64,000 bases of DNA from Bacteroidales bacterium UBA3630 (GTDB lineage: Bacteria; Bacteroidota; Bacteroidia; Bacteroidales; P3): contig DFLB01000048.1 of the NCBI GenBank assembly GCA_002373995.1, positions 25,785-89,784 on the forward strand, written 5' to 3'. Under the pieces are notes generated by a model. The model did no database searches. It saw only the letters and a list, made by a program, of their open reading frames with translations, and was not told the DNA's origin. This document shows positions 40,501 through 55,500 of this stretch, piece after piece; position 1 is the stretch's first letter, and each line of letters starts with the position of its first letter. The position numbers and the translations under genes were made by a program.

Positions 40501-43500
40501 AAGCAACCTCGTCATTATGGTGCAGGACTCGACGGGTTCGCAGTCGAGCTACAACCGCTACTTCAGCGTGACCGAGGCCAATGTCAACACGCTCTATTAT
40601 TATGGCTACGGGACGAGTAACTTCTACGGACCGTACTCCACAACATCACGCCCCGATATCTATTTCAATGGTGGTTGCGACCTCAGCAGTTGCCCGCGGC
40701 CGCGCATGAGTGTGGCTATGGTTGCCGAGGATACGGTTAGCCTCCTGCTGAGCCGCATCTACGGCACACCTGTGCTTGAAATCAGCGACGACGGCGGTGC
40801 CACATACAGTGCGCTCGCCGGTGTCGAGGACACCACCACACTCTACCACATCACCAATCTGCGCGGAAGCTACACCTATACCCTGCGCCTGCGCTGCATC
40901 TGCGGCGAGGGCGACACTTCGCAGTGGGCGCGCCTCGAAGTCACCACGGCGCCAATGCGCTATGAGCACATCTACGTCAAGGCTGATGCCACTGGAATGG
41001 GCAATGGCAGCACCTGGGCGGATGCCTTCAACGATATCAATCCCGCCGTGGAGATGGCTCGCACCACTTACCAAGCTTACGGCTACTATCCCGACATCCG
41101 CGTGGCGGCTGGCATCTACTATGGCGACACCAGCGGTGCGGAGAATGCTTACTTCATACAGGATCCCGTTGATATCTACGGTGGTTTCGCCGGCAACGAG
41201 CCTGACACTTTCGACCTTGCTCTGCGTGACTTTACGCAGAACGCCACCATACTCGACGGTCAGCGCCAGCGTCGTGTGGTCAAGCTGAACCACTTCAACA
41301 ATAATTGGATTGAAAAGACACCCGTCTTTGACGGCTTCACGCTGCGCGGTGGTATGAATAGCGAGGGTGCAGGTCTCTATGTGGACTATCAGGTGCTGGT
41401 CAATAACTGCCGCATTGAGCATTGCTACGGTGGCAACAACTACTACAGCTATGGCGCCGGTATCTATTTCTATTCACAAGGTTCTACCGTTCGCAACACT
41501 GTGATTGACAGTTGCACGGCACGCCAAGGTGCTGCCATTTATTCCAACGGCAACCGCTTCTACAATTGCGATATTGTCAACTGCGGATACCCCTCGCAGT
41601 GGAACAGCAACACGGCCTATAATGGAACTCTTTACAGCATCAACGATACCCTTGTAAATTGCCGCATCATGCACGACACCGCTTACTATTCCATCTTCGT
41701 CGGTGGCCCGGCTGTGCTGGAGAACTGCCTTATTTACGACAACCACACGAATAATTCTTCCGTCTGCGGCAACGGAGCGTTCAGTTATGTGAACTGCGAC
41801 GTGGTGATGAACACCGTCAGTCAGAACGTTGGCACGACGGCCATCGGGGGCGGCGTGTTGGTCAACAGCATTGTGTGGGGCAACCGTTCTCTTAGCGGCG
41901 ACGGGGTGCAGGTCTCGAACGTCACCGCCGCCTATAGCGCTATCGAAGGCGGCTATGATGGCGAGGGCAATATCACACTTTCGTCCGATAATGCCGGTGC
42001 GAACATCACCTACTTCTATCCAGCCTTTGTAGCACCTGAGGAAGGCGACTTCCGTCTGATGGGCGAGTCGGCATGTATTGATGCCGCCCTTGACAGTGTG
42101 GCCCGCTGGAACACAGACCTGGCAGGTGCTACCCGCGTGTTTGGCGAACACATGGATATAGGCTGCTACGAGAACCACGGAGAGGTCTTCTGTGTACCGC
42201 CGTTCGGGTTGACTGCCCAAGCAGGTGCTACGGCCGCCTTCGTCGAATGGGGTGTGCCGATGAGCGCCGAGTCGGTGTCGCTTGAATATCGCATCGCCGA
42301 CAGCGACCAATGGACTGTGGTTGAAAACCCTACGGGCAACAGCATCATGCTGGACAACCTGCTGCCGCAGACAGCATATCAAGTCCGCATGAAGAGCCTG
42401 TGCGCTGGCGGCGAGACCAGTGGCTACTCTGCTGTGACGGCCTTCACGACTGAGTGCTCGACGGGCAGCGGCGTGGTGGCCGTGGGCGACACCGCCGCCC
42501 GAAGCATCACCAGCAGCAGTATGCCAAACTATATGCGATATTCCTACTATTCCTTCTCGCAGCAGCTCTTCATGCAAGAAGAGCTGGGCTCGGGTGGCAT
42601 TATTGACACCTTGCGCTTTCAACTTGCTTCAGGCTACGATGCCAACCGCCATCTCAAGATCTACATGGGTACAACGAGTAAGAATAGCTACACCTCCGGC
42701 AACGATGTGATTCTGCTCGATGGCCAGGAACTGGTCTTCGACACCATGGTGAACTTCACCGGAGAGAATGGATGGCTGACGATTGCCCTTCAGAATGCTT
42801 ACGACTACAGTGGCAACGGCAACCTGGTGTTGTCGGTGGTAGACAGTTCGCCGGCAAATTACTATTACAGTTCACCGTCATACTATGTCTCCTCCTCAAA
42901 CTTTAACCGCTCTCTCTACACCAACAGCTATAGCCCCATCACCATTGATAACAACAACTACTTCAGCACCAGTGGCAGCCGCAATGTGATGCTCTTCAGT
43001 AAGACCTGCGGCAATGAGGGATGCGCCCGTCCATTGCTGTCCGTCAGCGATGTCAGCGACTCGTCGGCTACGGTGGTATGCCAGACCGGTGAGGGCGTGG
43101 AATTGCAATACAAAGCTCTCGGTGACTACGAGTACACCTCCCTGCCGCTGCAGCAGAGCCAGACGATTACAGGCCTGCACCAGAACACCACTTACGTGGT
43201 ACGTACCCGTAGCACTTGCGCTGAGGACGACACATCGCGTTGGCGTATGGTTCGCTTCACCACGCCGCCCAAAGCCCAGAACCGCTACTATGTGGCGGCA
43301 CAGGGCACGGGTAACGGTACTTCGTGGAGTGACGCTGCTGGCAGCATCGAGTGGGCTCTCAACACGGCTGCCGCTTCACGCGCTTTCTACCATCAACCAG
43401 TGGACATCTGGGTGGCAGAAGGTACCTACCTCGGGAGCCTCACGGTGGTGGAGGGTATCAACGTCTATGGCGGCTTCGCCGGCAACGAGCCTGACACCTT

Positions 43501-46500
43501 CGACCTCGCCCAGCGCGACTTCGTCCAGCATGCCTCGGTCATCGATGCCGAAGGCGCACAGCGTGTGCTGACGCAGCCGGACCTCGATTTTGCCACCGCT
43601 ACCCTGTGGGATGGCTTTACGTTGCGCAACGGTAATGTCTTGAACGCCAGCAACGCTAATGGCGGAGGTGTCTATATGAGACGAGGACTCCGCATCAATC
43701 ATTTCACCATCGAAGACTGCCGGGCACAGACCGGTGGTGGTATCTATGCCTACGCCGGTTCGGTGGTAGAGAACACCGTCGTAAAACGATGCGAGTCCAG
43801 TTATGAAGGCGGCGGTATCTATGCTCAGTATAGCCGTCTGGAGAACGTCGAGGCCTCCTTCTGTAAGATAACTTATTCCAGTGGCGGTGCAGGTATCTAC
43901 ACCGAGTCAGATACGGTGATAAACTCCCGCTTCATCTGTGATTCGGCCTATATGTCTGCCGTCGTCGCACGCAACTCTTACTTCGAGAATTGCTTGGTGT
44001 GGAACAACATTGCCACCACCTCGGGTGCCATCAGCACCTATCGCTCTACCTTTGTCGGGTGCGACATCGTGGAGAACACCCTTACCGGTAGTGGCTCCGT
44101 GGCGGGACTGATGCGCAATGGTACATACAACAACTATAACACCGTCGTCAACACCATTGTCTGGGGCAACAAGAGCTTGGGCAATGCGTCGGCCGTTCAA
44201 TCGGATGTTGACTCAATGCGCTACTGCGCTGTCGAAGGCGGCTATGCCGGCACGGGTAACATAGCACTCGCTTCCGATAATGACGGCAGCGATCCATCGG
44301 AACGCTACCCCCTCTTCGCCTCGCCCGATGAGGGCGACTTCCGCCTCATGCCGGAGTCACCATGTATCGATGCCGGAGATGATACGGAGGTGAGTCGGAG
44401 CAACAAGGATGCTAACGGCAACCCACGGCGCTTCGGAGCTCATATTGACATCGGGTGCTTCGAGAACGATGGAACCCAGATATGTGTCTTCCCCTCGAAT
44501 CTGGCGGCTCAGACCAGCACCGACGCCGCCCTCGTCAGCTGGACGCGCCCCCGCGGGGCCATCTCCTCAAGGCTCGAGTACCGTGCTGATAGCACCGACC
44601 TCTGGACTGTGGCCGATAACCTCGCCGGCAACAGCTATATGATTGAGGGCCTGCAGCCTCAGTCGCTCTACCACTATCGCATGAGCACATCCTGCGACGA
44701 GGAGGCTGCCAGCAACTATTCACCCGTCAAGAATTTTATGACCGAGTGCTCCGAAGGTTCCTCCATCGTCGTCGTTGGCGACAGCGCAAGCCGCTCTAAC
44801 GATCTGTCCTATCTGCCATTGGAGAACTATTACAACTATAGCCTCTCGCAGCAGATATTCCTCTCTTCCGAGATTGGCGACGGTGGCCTCATCGACACCA
44901 TCCGCTTCCAGCAACGCACCGGCTCGACTGATAACCGTAAAGTGAAGATATACATGGGCCATACTGCAAAGAACGCCTTTGGAGGAAGTTCGGATATCAT
45001 CCTCTCGGATCAGATGCAACTTGTCTACGACGGACTGCTCAATCTCGCTATGCCGTCAGACGGCTGGCTCATCGTGCCTTTGCTTCAGGCTTTCGATTAC
45101 AATGGTGCTGACAACCTCGTCCTTACAGTGCTCGATTCTACTGGCACATATTCAAGCTATGCTTATTTCTATACCGCGCAGACCCCTGACAATAAGGTGC
45201 TCTACCTCTACCGCGACGGCTCAAAAATAAGCATCTCTGCAACCGAGTCCTACAACGTCAGCAACCAGCGAAACATAGTGTCCTTCAGCAAGCACTGCGG
45301 CAACACCGGATGCCCGCGACCTCTGCTTGCCGTCCTTGATGTGACCGACTCGTCGGCCGTCATAAATTGCCAGGTAAGCGCAGGTCTCTCGGTTGAACTG
45401 CAGTATCGTGCCGCCGACAGTACAACGTTTACCCCCCTGCCGCCGCTGCAGCGTCAGGTGCTGCAACCCCTGCGTCAGAACACCACCTATACCGTTCGCA
45501 CGCGCTCAGTCTGCGCCCCTGGCGATACCTCCGCTTGGCGCTCTGTCACCTTCACCACCCCGCCCAAACACCTCTCTCGCTACTATGTGGCCCTTCAGGG
45601 CACCGGCGACGGCTCCTCCTGGAACGAAGCCTCCCCTGACCTCGGCTGGGTGCTCGCCACCGCAGAGATCAACTACAACCTCTACCACAATCCAGTAGAG
45701 GTGTGGGTCGCTTCGGGAACCTGGTTTGGCGGTTTCGTTATCAAAGAAGGCGTCAACGTCTTTGGCGGTTTCGCCGGCAATGAACCTGCCGATTATGACA
45801 TCCGCCAGCGCGACCTGTCGGCCCACGCCACTATCCTTGACGGACAAAACAGCCAGACCGTCCTCACTCAGCTCTCCGATTTCACGTTCGACACCGCCAT
45901 CTGGGACGGTTTCACTATCCGCAACGGTCGAACCTCTGGATCCGGCGGTGGCTTGTTGGTGCACGGTGGATTGAGTATTAACAACTTCAAAATCACCGAC
46001 TGTCTCGCCTCTTCGGGCGGCGGTATCTACGCTTACGGCAACAATTCCGATGTCAAAATCAGTAATACCATCGTCACCGGTGACAGCGCCACCAGTAGTG
46101 GCGGCGGTATCTATGCTTATAGAGCCACCCTCCAGAACGTGCTCGTCAGCAACAACGGCAGCCGCTCCTCCGGAGGTGGTCTCTACATTAGTGGCAGCTG
46201 TGTCGTGACCAACGTGACAGTCGTGAACAACTACGCCAACACCACCAGTACCAACGTGGCCGGCATATACAACGGATCCACTTACAGTAACTATATCTAC
46301 AATAGCATCGTTTGGGGCAACCGCAACGCCGATGGGCCTGACCAAATGGCAGTCTCTGACAATGTCTACAACACCGCTGTCGAAGGAATGAGCTTCTCCG
46401 CCTCGCGCGGCAACATCCCCCTTGCCGGCAGCAATACAGGAGCCTACGCCCCCATGTTTGTGATGCCTACTGAAGGCGTTGGCGCTACCTATACCGGCGG

Positions 46501-49500
46501 CAACTGGCACCTCCAAAGCGGTGCTATCTCTGTAGGAAGAGGTAACAACGATTACGTCAACACCCTGACCGACCTTCAGGGAGACCCCCGTGTGCAGCAT
46601 GGCCGCGTCGATCTGGGTTGCTATGAGACCTCCTTCGATAGTATCCCGATGCCACAGTATGGCAACATTGTCTATGTCAAACCCTCTGCAGTGGGTGCCG
46701 GCGATGGCTCCTCATGGAACAACGCCATCGACGACATCAACCTCGCCCAGATGATTGCTGCCTCCCGCGGTATACGTTTTGTTTGGGTTGCAGAAGGTCT
46801 CTACTATGGCAATCCGGAGGCTGCGAACGGTGTCTTCTCCATCGTCCCCTCCGTCAGCGTTTATGGTGGATTTGAAGGGACGGAGCCTGAAAACCATGAA
46901 CTTGCTCAGCGTGACTTCGAAAACCATACCTCCATCCTTGACGGTGGCGGGACACGCCGTGTGCTCTACCAGAGTGATAATATCAACAACTCTGCTCAAT
47001 ACGTCGAGTGGAACGGTTTTACATTGCGCAATGGTAATGTTCTCAACAACAGCAACTCCAAGTACGGCGGTGGCGCATATCTGCGATATGGTGCCCGCCT
47101 TGTGAACTGCGTCCTCACCTCCAATACTGCACAGAACGGCGGCGGTGTCTACCTCTCCGGCTCCTATACCACCGTTAATGTCAATGGTCGCCAGTACCGC
47201 AACTTCTCCACACGCCTCCTCAACTGCAAGATAATCAACAACACCGCCTCCTCCAATGGTGGTGGAGTCTATCTTAACTCCAACAGCCTCATTTCCAACA
47301 GCCTCATCGCCGGTAACACCGCCAATAACTACGCTGGTGGTGTCTACAACACCTCCGGTTATGTCGTCAACGCCACCATCGTCGGCAATACCTCACAGAA
47401 TTATTCCTCCGGTGGTTACTACTGTAGTAACAGCAGTGGTCGTCTGGACAACAGCATTGTATGGAACAATAAGAAAGGTTACTACGTCGGCAATGTGGGT
47501 GGCACCAATGGTAAGTATGGCCTTAATGCCATTGAAGGCGGCATTGTTGACAGCATCATGATTATCAATCTTGAGTCCTCCAATGACGGCACGGATATCA
47601 ATAAATTCTACCCGCGATTTTCCGATCCGCAGCACGGCGACTATTCACTCCATGTCTCCTCTCCTGCCATCAACTACGGTGATAGCCTCATGGCTTATTA
47701 TTTGCCCGAAACAGACCTTACAGGAAATCCACGTTTTGTGGGTTTGACCGTTGACCTTGGCGCCTATGAGACTCATGTAAATACATCCTGTCCTTCTGTT
47801 GTCGGTCTTGCGGCCACCAACGTCACCAGCTCTTCCGCCACCATCTCGTGGATGCCTATGGGAGAGGAAAACACCTGGAGCGTCCGTTTGCTTCAGGAGG
47901 AGAGCGGTACCGACTCTACTTTCAATGCTACCGATACTCTTGTTGTACTTGACGGGTTGCAACTGAACCGCACATATACCGTTTACGTACGCGCCCTGTG
48001 CGATACCGGGGGCGTCAGTCTCTATTCCATCCCCTTGGCCTTCACGACACAATGCGATGAATCTCAGCTCACCCCCTTGGACGAGTTTACCTCCATGCTG
48101 CCTGCGGACAACACTGTCTCTTACACCACTACACTTGATTTTGCCTGGACATCAATGCCTATGGCTACCTCATACGACTTCTATTTCTGGAAAGCCGGTG
48201 AGAGCGAGCCCACTACGCCCACCCGTCGTGGGCTTACCACGGCAGGTGTCAGTGACTTCCCGATACCAAACTACGCCAATAACCACGGCTCGGTGTTCTA
48301 TTGGAAAGTAGTGGCTTGGAACGAATGCATCAGTCGCACCAGCCCCGTTATGACCCTGCAGGAAGCCTATCTGCCCAACCTGCATGTCAGCGGATTTACA
48401 TTGCCAGACCGTATAGCTGCCAATCAGACTGTTACCATCTCGTGGACCGTCGTCAATGACGGACAGGGCTCCACTCCTCCAGGCGCTACATGGAACGATT
48501 ATATCTGGGTTACGGGGCATAACGGCGTAGGTGGAGGATTCCTCTACAATGTTGATGAGCAACTACTTGCTACAGTGCCCAACCTTCGTTCCCTTGCCCC
48601 GGGCGAAAGCTACACCAATAGTGTCGAAGTGCAATTGCCACAGGACTATATCGGCGGTTACTATTTCTTTGTTTTCGCGGACCAGTATTCGGCTAATAAC
48701 ATTGACTACTCTCCTACGGGCGATACCGTAATCGTGCTGCCCTATACCCCAAGTGCTACAGGAACGCCGTATCCCTATCTACAGTCGCAGAACACAAGCT
48801 ACCCCAGCTGGTATATCTACAGTCAGATGCTGGAATCGGTTGAGACAGACAACTTCTTCTATATCCAGAAGACCATCCTACCACCCCCGACACCCAACCT
48901 GCACGTGACCTCAACCACACACCCGCTTAATGCCTACTCGGGCGATACGGTTGTCATCCAGTGGCAAGTGACCAATGAGGGTGATGCTGCTGCACTCGGT
49001 AGCTGGACGGATGCAGTGTATCTATCTGCAAGTGAAGAATTGGACTTCAGTACGGCTCTGCTGATGGGTACCTACTATCATGACGGCACGCTCAATATTG
49101 GTGCCAGCTATACCGGTACCATCAGTGGGGAATTACCGATAGAGTTCAATGGCACCTATTATGTATTCATATCCACTGATATACAGGACGCTCTCTATGA
49201 AAGCATTTATGAGGCTGATAATACTGAATCCTCCAATCAGACTATGAATGTCATCATGTCGCCTCCGGCTGACCTGGAGGTGACAGCCATCACGATGGAT
49301 GGAGCGCATCTCTCGGCAGGTTCCTCTTATATGGTAAACTATAGTGTCAAAAACGTGGGGGCCAGAGCTATCTCAGCCAGCCACTGGCGTGATGTGGCCT
49401 ACCTGTCGGCGAGCAACACATTCGATCGCCAGACTGCCCGCCAAATTGGTAGTCGTTACAATTACGGTCGCAGTCTGGGGATAGAAGAGAGCTACTCGGA

Positions 49501-52500
49501 TTCTATCTCGATCACCATTCCTGACAGTATCAATGACATCCGTTATCTGTACATTGTGACAGATGCCGATGATCACGTCTTTGAATACACCTACGAGGAC
49601 AACAATGTGCTTCGTATGGAAACGCCACTCCATATCTATTCGCCCGACCTCCAGACAGTTTGGGTAAGCACTCCTCAAATGGTTGTCTCCAACCAGCCTG
49701 TCACACTTGTGTGGCGGGTGGTAAATACAGGACAGGGCAAGGTTTCTAACAGAAGGGTGCGCAATGGACTTACGTCTTACGGCCAAAACTTGGTAACACA
49801 CAACGACGTGTTGAATATTGCCACAGGTGAGTACATCGAGTATACAGACTCTTTGGTGCTTCCCTGCCGTGCGTCCGATGAGGTTACGTTGTATGCAAAG
49901 GCCGATATGAATAACACTCTCTATGAGACCGATGAGAACAATAGCACTGGTGTTGCCCTGTCTGTTGCAAATCCTGACCTTAGTGTCAGCAATCTTACCC
50001 TGCCTGACACTTTGTGGAGCGGTACTACCGTGACTGCTTCCTGGATATTGACCAACAGTGGATTGGCTGATGTTGATGCCACTGTGACTGATCGTTTCTA
50101 TCTGGGCGATGCCACTGCCTACAATAGTCCTGATAGCATGTGCAACATCAGTCGTCGGGTGACGTTGCCGGCTGGTCAGAGCATTGTTGAAACATTCGAG
50201 ATAACTGTCCCCAATGGTGTACAAGGCCAACTTTATGTGCATCAGATTGTCAATGCCGATGGTGATGTCTGCGAGGGCGTCAATGCTGTATCTAACCACG
50301 CAATATCTGCCCAGCGTGAGGTAATGCTTTCTCCCTACCCAGATTTGGTTGTGACTGAGGTGGAGATACCATTGGCGCTTAATATTGGAGAGGCATTTAC
50401 ACTGAATTACAGCATATCCAACCAGGGCACAGGCGATCTCAATGGCAAGACTATTACCACACAATTCTACATTTCTCGCTATAACGTCTTCAGCAAGAGT
50501 ACAGCTACCCTTATTGGCGACGACAGCAGGCTTATGAGGATGGCTGTTGGTCTTCAGAACGATTACAGCGCTTCTGTGCGGGTGCCCACCACTCTTACCA
50601 GTGGCAGCTATTATGTCTATGCCGTTGTTGATGCAACAGATGTCGTATATGAGTATGTTTACGAAAACAATAACACCACCCGTAGCCAGCAGACTCAGAT
50701 TAGTATCTATCCGCTTGATATGGCAGTGACCTCTGTTAACGGTGTAAATGTGCTTGACTGGGGCGGTACATATACTGTCAGCATGACGGTGGCGAACCTT
50801 TCACAAGTGCCGTCACTGGCAAGCTATTGGGATAACCGTTTATTCCTCTCGCAAGATGAAGTCTTACAGGCCACGGACCTTCAAATAGGCAATGTCTTGC
50901 GCCGTGAGGAATTGCAAAAAGACAGCAGCTACACGGTCAACTTCTCATTCAAGATGCCGTATGGCTATACTTCACCAGCATATCTGATAGCCCTTACTGA
51001 TCCCGAAGGCAGAAATCCTGATGTCAATACGGCTAACAATATTCTTGTTCAGGCTGTAACGGTCAATAGCGTTCCTACGGCAGACCTCGCAGTGACCAAT
51101 GCTGAGGTTGTTGATGAACAGGTCTTCAGTGGACAGCTGGCTCGCATAGCCTATACTATTACCAACATTAGTGAGCAGTCGATAGATGGTGCCACATGGA
51201 CGGACAAGGTATTCCTTTCGTCCAACAACACATTCGATGCCACCGATGTAGAGGTAGGTACTTCGACCAAGTACAACATGTCGCTTGCTGCCGGAGCTTC
51301 CTATACCGATACGGCTATCTTCCGTGTGCCGCTGCCGCAGAATGGTACGGTGTACCTCATCGTGCGAGCCAACAATGCGGGCAGTTTCTATGAGAGCAAC
51401 ACTGCCAACAATACCGCTTCGGCAGAGTGTAATGTCACTCTGCCTCAGCCTGGCGACCTTGTGGTTGACGATATTGTTTTCAGTGGCAATGTTGTTTCGG
51501 GTGACACGCTACAACTCTCGTGGAAGGTGAAAAATGTCGGATCCAATGCACTCATAGGCAACGGACTCCGCAGTTTGACCTACCTTTCCACCAACACTTC
51601 GTTTGATGCGAATGATCGTCTGCTTGGTAGCGTTGGCTCTGACAATGTGAATATCATCCCCGGCGGTGAAATGGATCAGCAACTTGCAGCGCGCATTGCC
51701 GGTATACCAGAGGGCGATTATTATGTGATTGTCAAGACCGATGTTAGCAATATGTTCAACGAGGTTGATGACGAAAACAATACGTCCTGCTCCGCCTATC
51801 CCTTCACGTTGACAGTGCGTGAACTGCCGTTCAACACTCCGCTTGCCGATGTGCTTTACAATAACTTGGCGAATGACTATAAGGTGGTGGTTGACACCAA
51901 TATTGACGAGACTGTTCGTATACACCTCCAGTCTGAGGATGAGACCAGTGGTGCCGTCAATACGCTGTATGTGTCACATAATAATATCGGTAGCTCGTTG
52001 GGCTACGACTTTGCGTCGATTGACCATCTCACCCACAATCCTGAAATCTATATCCCGGCAACCGAGGAAGGTTATTACGGCATCAACCTGCAAGGCTCTA
52101 CACCGACAGCTGCCAGCCAGGAAGTTGTCATCCGTGCTGACATCTTGCCCTTCGAACTGCGCGATGTGACTCCGCGGCAGGGTGGTAATACAGGTCGTGT
52201 GACGGTGATGCTCACCGGCTCGCGTTTCAGTGCCGATATGCAGGTGTTGCTCAACAATGCACAGGGCGAAACTATCAGGCCCGAGAAGATCAAGTACGAC
52301 AGCTATTATAAGGCCTTTGCTACCTTTGATCTGTCAGGTAAGACGGTGGGCACATATAGCGTCAGCGTCGTCAAGTCGGGTGAGGAAACATCAACCCTCC
52401 AAGATGCTTTCCGAATCGTGGCAGGCACGCCAGAAAACCTATACACAAACCTTATCTTCCCGCAGTCGCCGCGGCCCAACCGTACGGTGGTCGCTATGCT

Positions 52501-55500
52501 TGAATACGGCAATGTCGGAAACACGGATATTACTGATCCCGCTGTCGTTATCAGCAGCATAGCCTCTACGCCCATCTCCTTGACGGCAGACGGCTTGGCC
52601 TTGGACAACACGACAATCCGTGTTCCGTTGCAGATTGCCGGCGATGTGGACGGCTTGTTGCGTCCCGGAACGGCGGGCTTCACCAACGTCTATGTCAGTA
52701 CGGTTGACAACTTGACCTTTACCATCACGCGAGTAGAGGATGCCACGCAGACGTATGGGTATACCCCTGACTTTGTTCCCTCCGCCCCCCTGTCTGAGAT
52801 CACGGCTGTGGTTGAACAGGCCGAAGGCTGTGTGATAGGTAATGACGGCGTGGTATCGGTGCGTTTGCCCGAAGATGTCAGCGCCACCGATTACCTCTTC
52901 CGCTGGACTACTGCCGCCGGTATGCCGGTGGGAACCACGCAGACCGTCACGGGTCTCGCTACCGGCGGCTATCGTGTGCGTATGCTTTCCGTCGCCGACA
53001 CCAACATTGTCGCTTATGAGGACTATGTTTATGTGGACAAGATTGATACCTGCAACCGACTGCGTGTGCTCATCAACAGCACTTGCCACACCGATGTCTG
53101 CTCCACGCCCTCTGTCGAGAGCTTCGTAACGGCTGTGGGTGGCATCGCGCCCTACACCTATAGTTGGGCCAACCGCATCCATACCGTTACAGGATCGGGC
53201 CGCTACACGATTAGCTGCCGTGTGGTCGATGCTGAGGGACGCGTGGCCTACGGCACGCAGGAAATCTACCTCAAAGGGCTCCAGTGCTCGCAGGACCCCA
53301 ACGAAATCAAAGGACCCGAGGGCTATAATGAAGATCTTCGCTTCGTGGCCGCTACCGATAAGATGAACTACACCATTGGCTTCGAGAATGATCCCGACTT
53401 CGCCACCGCTCCCGCCACGCGCGTATCTATTACCTACCCTGTTCCCGAAGGTCAGAACATCGCCAGCTTCCGACTCTCCGACTTCGGCTTCGGCAACCAC
53501 CTCTTCTCTGTGCCCGACGGCAGCACCACCTTCTCCAAACGCCTCGATGTCAGCGATGATCTCGGCGTATGGGTCGATGTCACCGCCGGTATCGATGTGA
53601 TTAACAACCAGCTCTTCTGGATCTTCCAGAGCATCGACCCCGCCACCGGCTTCGAACCAGCCAGTTCACAGATGGGCTTCCTCCCTGTCAACGACTCCCT
53701 CGGCCGTGGCGAGGGCTACGTCAGCTTCCTTATTGCCCCCAAGACGGGACGCAGCACCGGCGACACCGTTGTCGTTGATGCCACCATCGTCTTCGACGAC
53801 AACGCGCCTATCGCCACCAACAAATGGAAGAACACTTTCGATGCTGTCCCTCCCACCTCATCTTTGCATGCTTCCCTCTCGCCCTCTGACTCCAACTACT
53901 GCATCTTCACCTTCAGCGCTGCCGACGACCATGGCGGTTCCGGCGTCGACCACGTCGAACTCTTCGTCTCGCAGAACGAGGGCAGCTACGAGTACTTCGC
54001 CTCCGCCCACCCCGACAGCAGCCTCCGCTTTGCGCTCGCCGACGGCATCCTCTACCGCTTCTCTTCCGTGGCCGTAGACCATGTGGGCAACCGCGAGGAG
54101 CTCAAGATTGTGCCCGACACGATGATCAACAACAACACGGCACCCACCGACATCCTCCTCACGGCTTCCTCCTTCCGCGAGAACGCTCAGCCCGCAACCG
54201 TCATCGGCCGCCTTGCCACCATCGATAACGACATCACCCTCCCATTCTCCTATGAACTTGTTGAGGGCGACGGTGACAACGACAATGCCTTGTTTGCTAT
54301 CGCCGACGGTCGTCTCGTCACGGACGGTCTCTACAACTGCGACGGCCGCAGCCAGTACGCTGTCCGCGTCCGTACCACCGACATCACTGGCCTCTCCTTC
54401 GAGAAGAGCTTCGTGCTGAGTAAGATACAGGAAAACTTTCCCGTGTACACACCGCTCTCTGGCGCCATCTGCGCCGGCGACAGCTACTCCTTCGGTAGCC
54501 GTTCGCTGACCGTTCAGGACTCCTACGTCGATTCGTTGCACACCGTCATGGGTTGCGACTCTATTGTTACCCTTGACCTGCGGGTGAACCCCGTCTACCA
54601 CCTCGCTGACTACCAGGTGGTCTGCGACAGCCTCACTTGGCAGAACGGTATCACCTACACCGCATCGACTTCCGCCCCCACACGCGAACTGCTGACGACC
54701 GCCGGTTGCGACAGCGTTATTACCCTCAACCTGACTGTGAACTACAGCAACACGGGCGACACGAGCGTGGCGGTCTGCGACAGCTACGAGTGGCACGGTA
54801 CGACCTACACCGCCTCGACCGAGACGCCGACCTTCACCACCACCAACGCTGCCGGCTGCGACAGCACCACGACGCTGCACCTGACGGTGAACTACAGCAC
54901 CACGGGATCCGAGACGATGACGGCCTGCGACGAGTTCGAGTGGCACGGAACGACCTACACCGCCTCTGCCGAGCCCACCTACCTCGCGACCAACGCTGCC
55001 GGCTGCGACAGCACCACGACGCTGCACCTGACGGTGAACTACAGCACTACGGGCGACACCGTGGCGACAGCCTGCGACCTCTTTGCATGGCAGGGCCTGA
55101 CCTATACAGTCTCGACCGACACGGCTACCCGCCTCGCCACCAACGCCGCCGGTTGCGACAGCACCACGACGCTGCACCTGACGGTGAACTACAGCAACAC
55201 GGGATCCGAGACGATGACGGCCTGCGACAGCTACGAGTGGCACGGCACGACCTACACCGCCTCGACCGAGACGCCGACCTTCACCACCACCAACGCCGCC
55301 GGCTGCGACAGCACCACGACGCTGCACCTGACGGTGAACTACAGCAGCACGGGTGACACCGCTGCGGTGGCCTGCGACGAGTTCGAGTGGCGCGGCACCC
55401 TCTACACCACCTCTGGTACGCCGACCTTCACCGCCACCAACGCCGCCGGCTGCGACAGCACGGTCACTCTCAGCTTGACCATCAACTACAGCACTGATGT

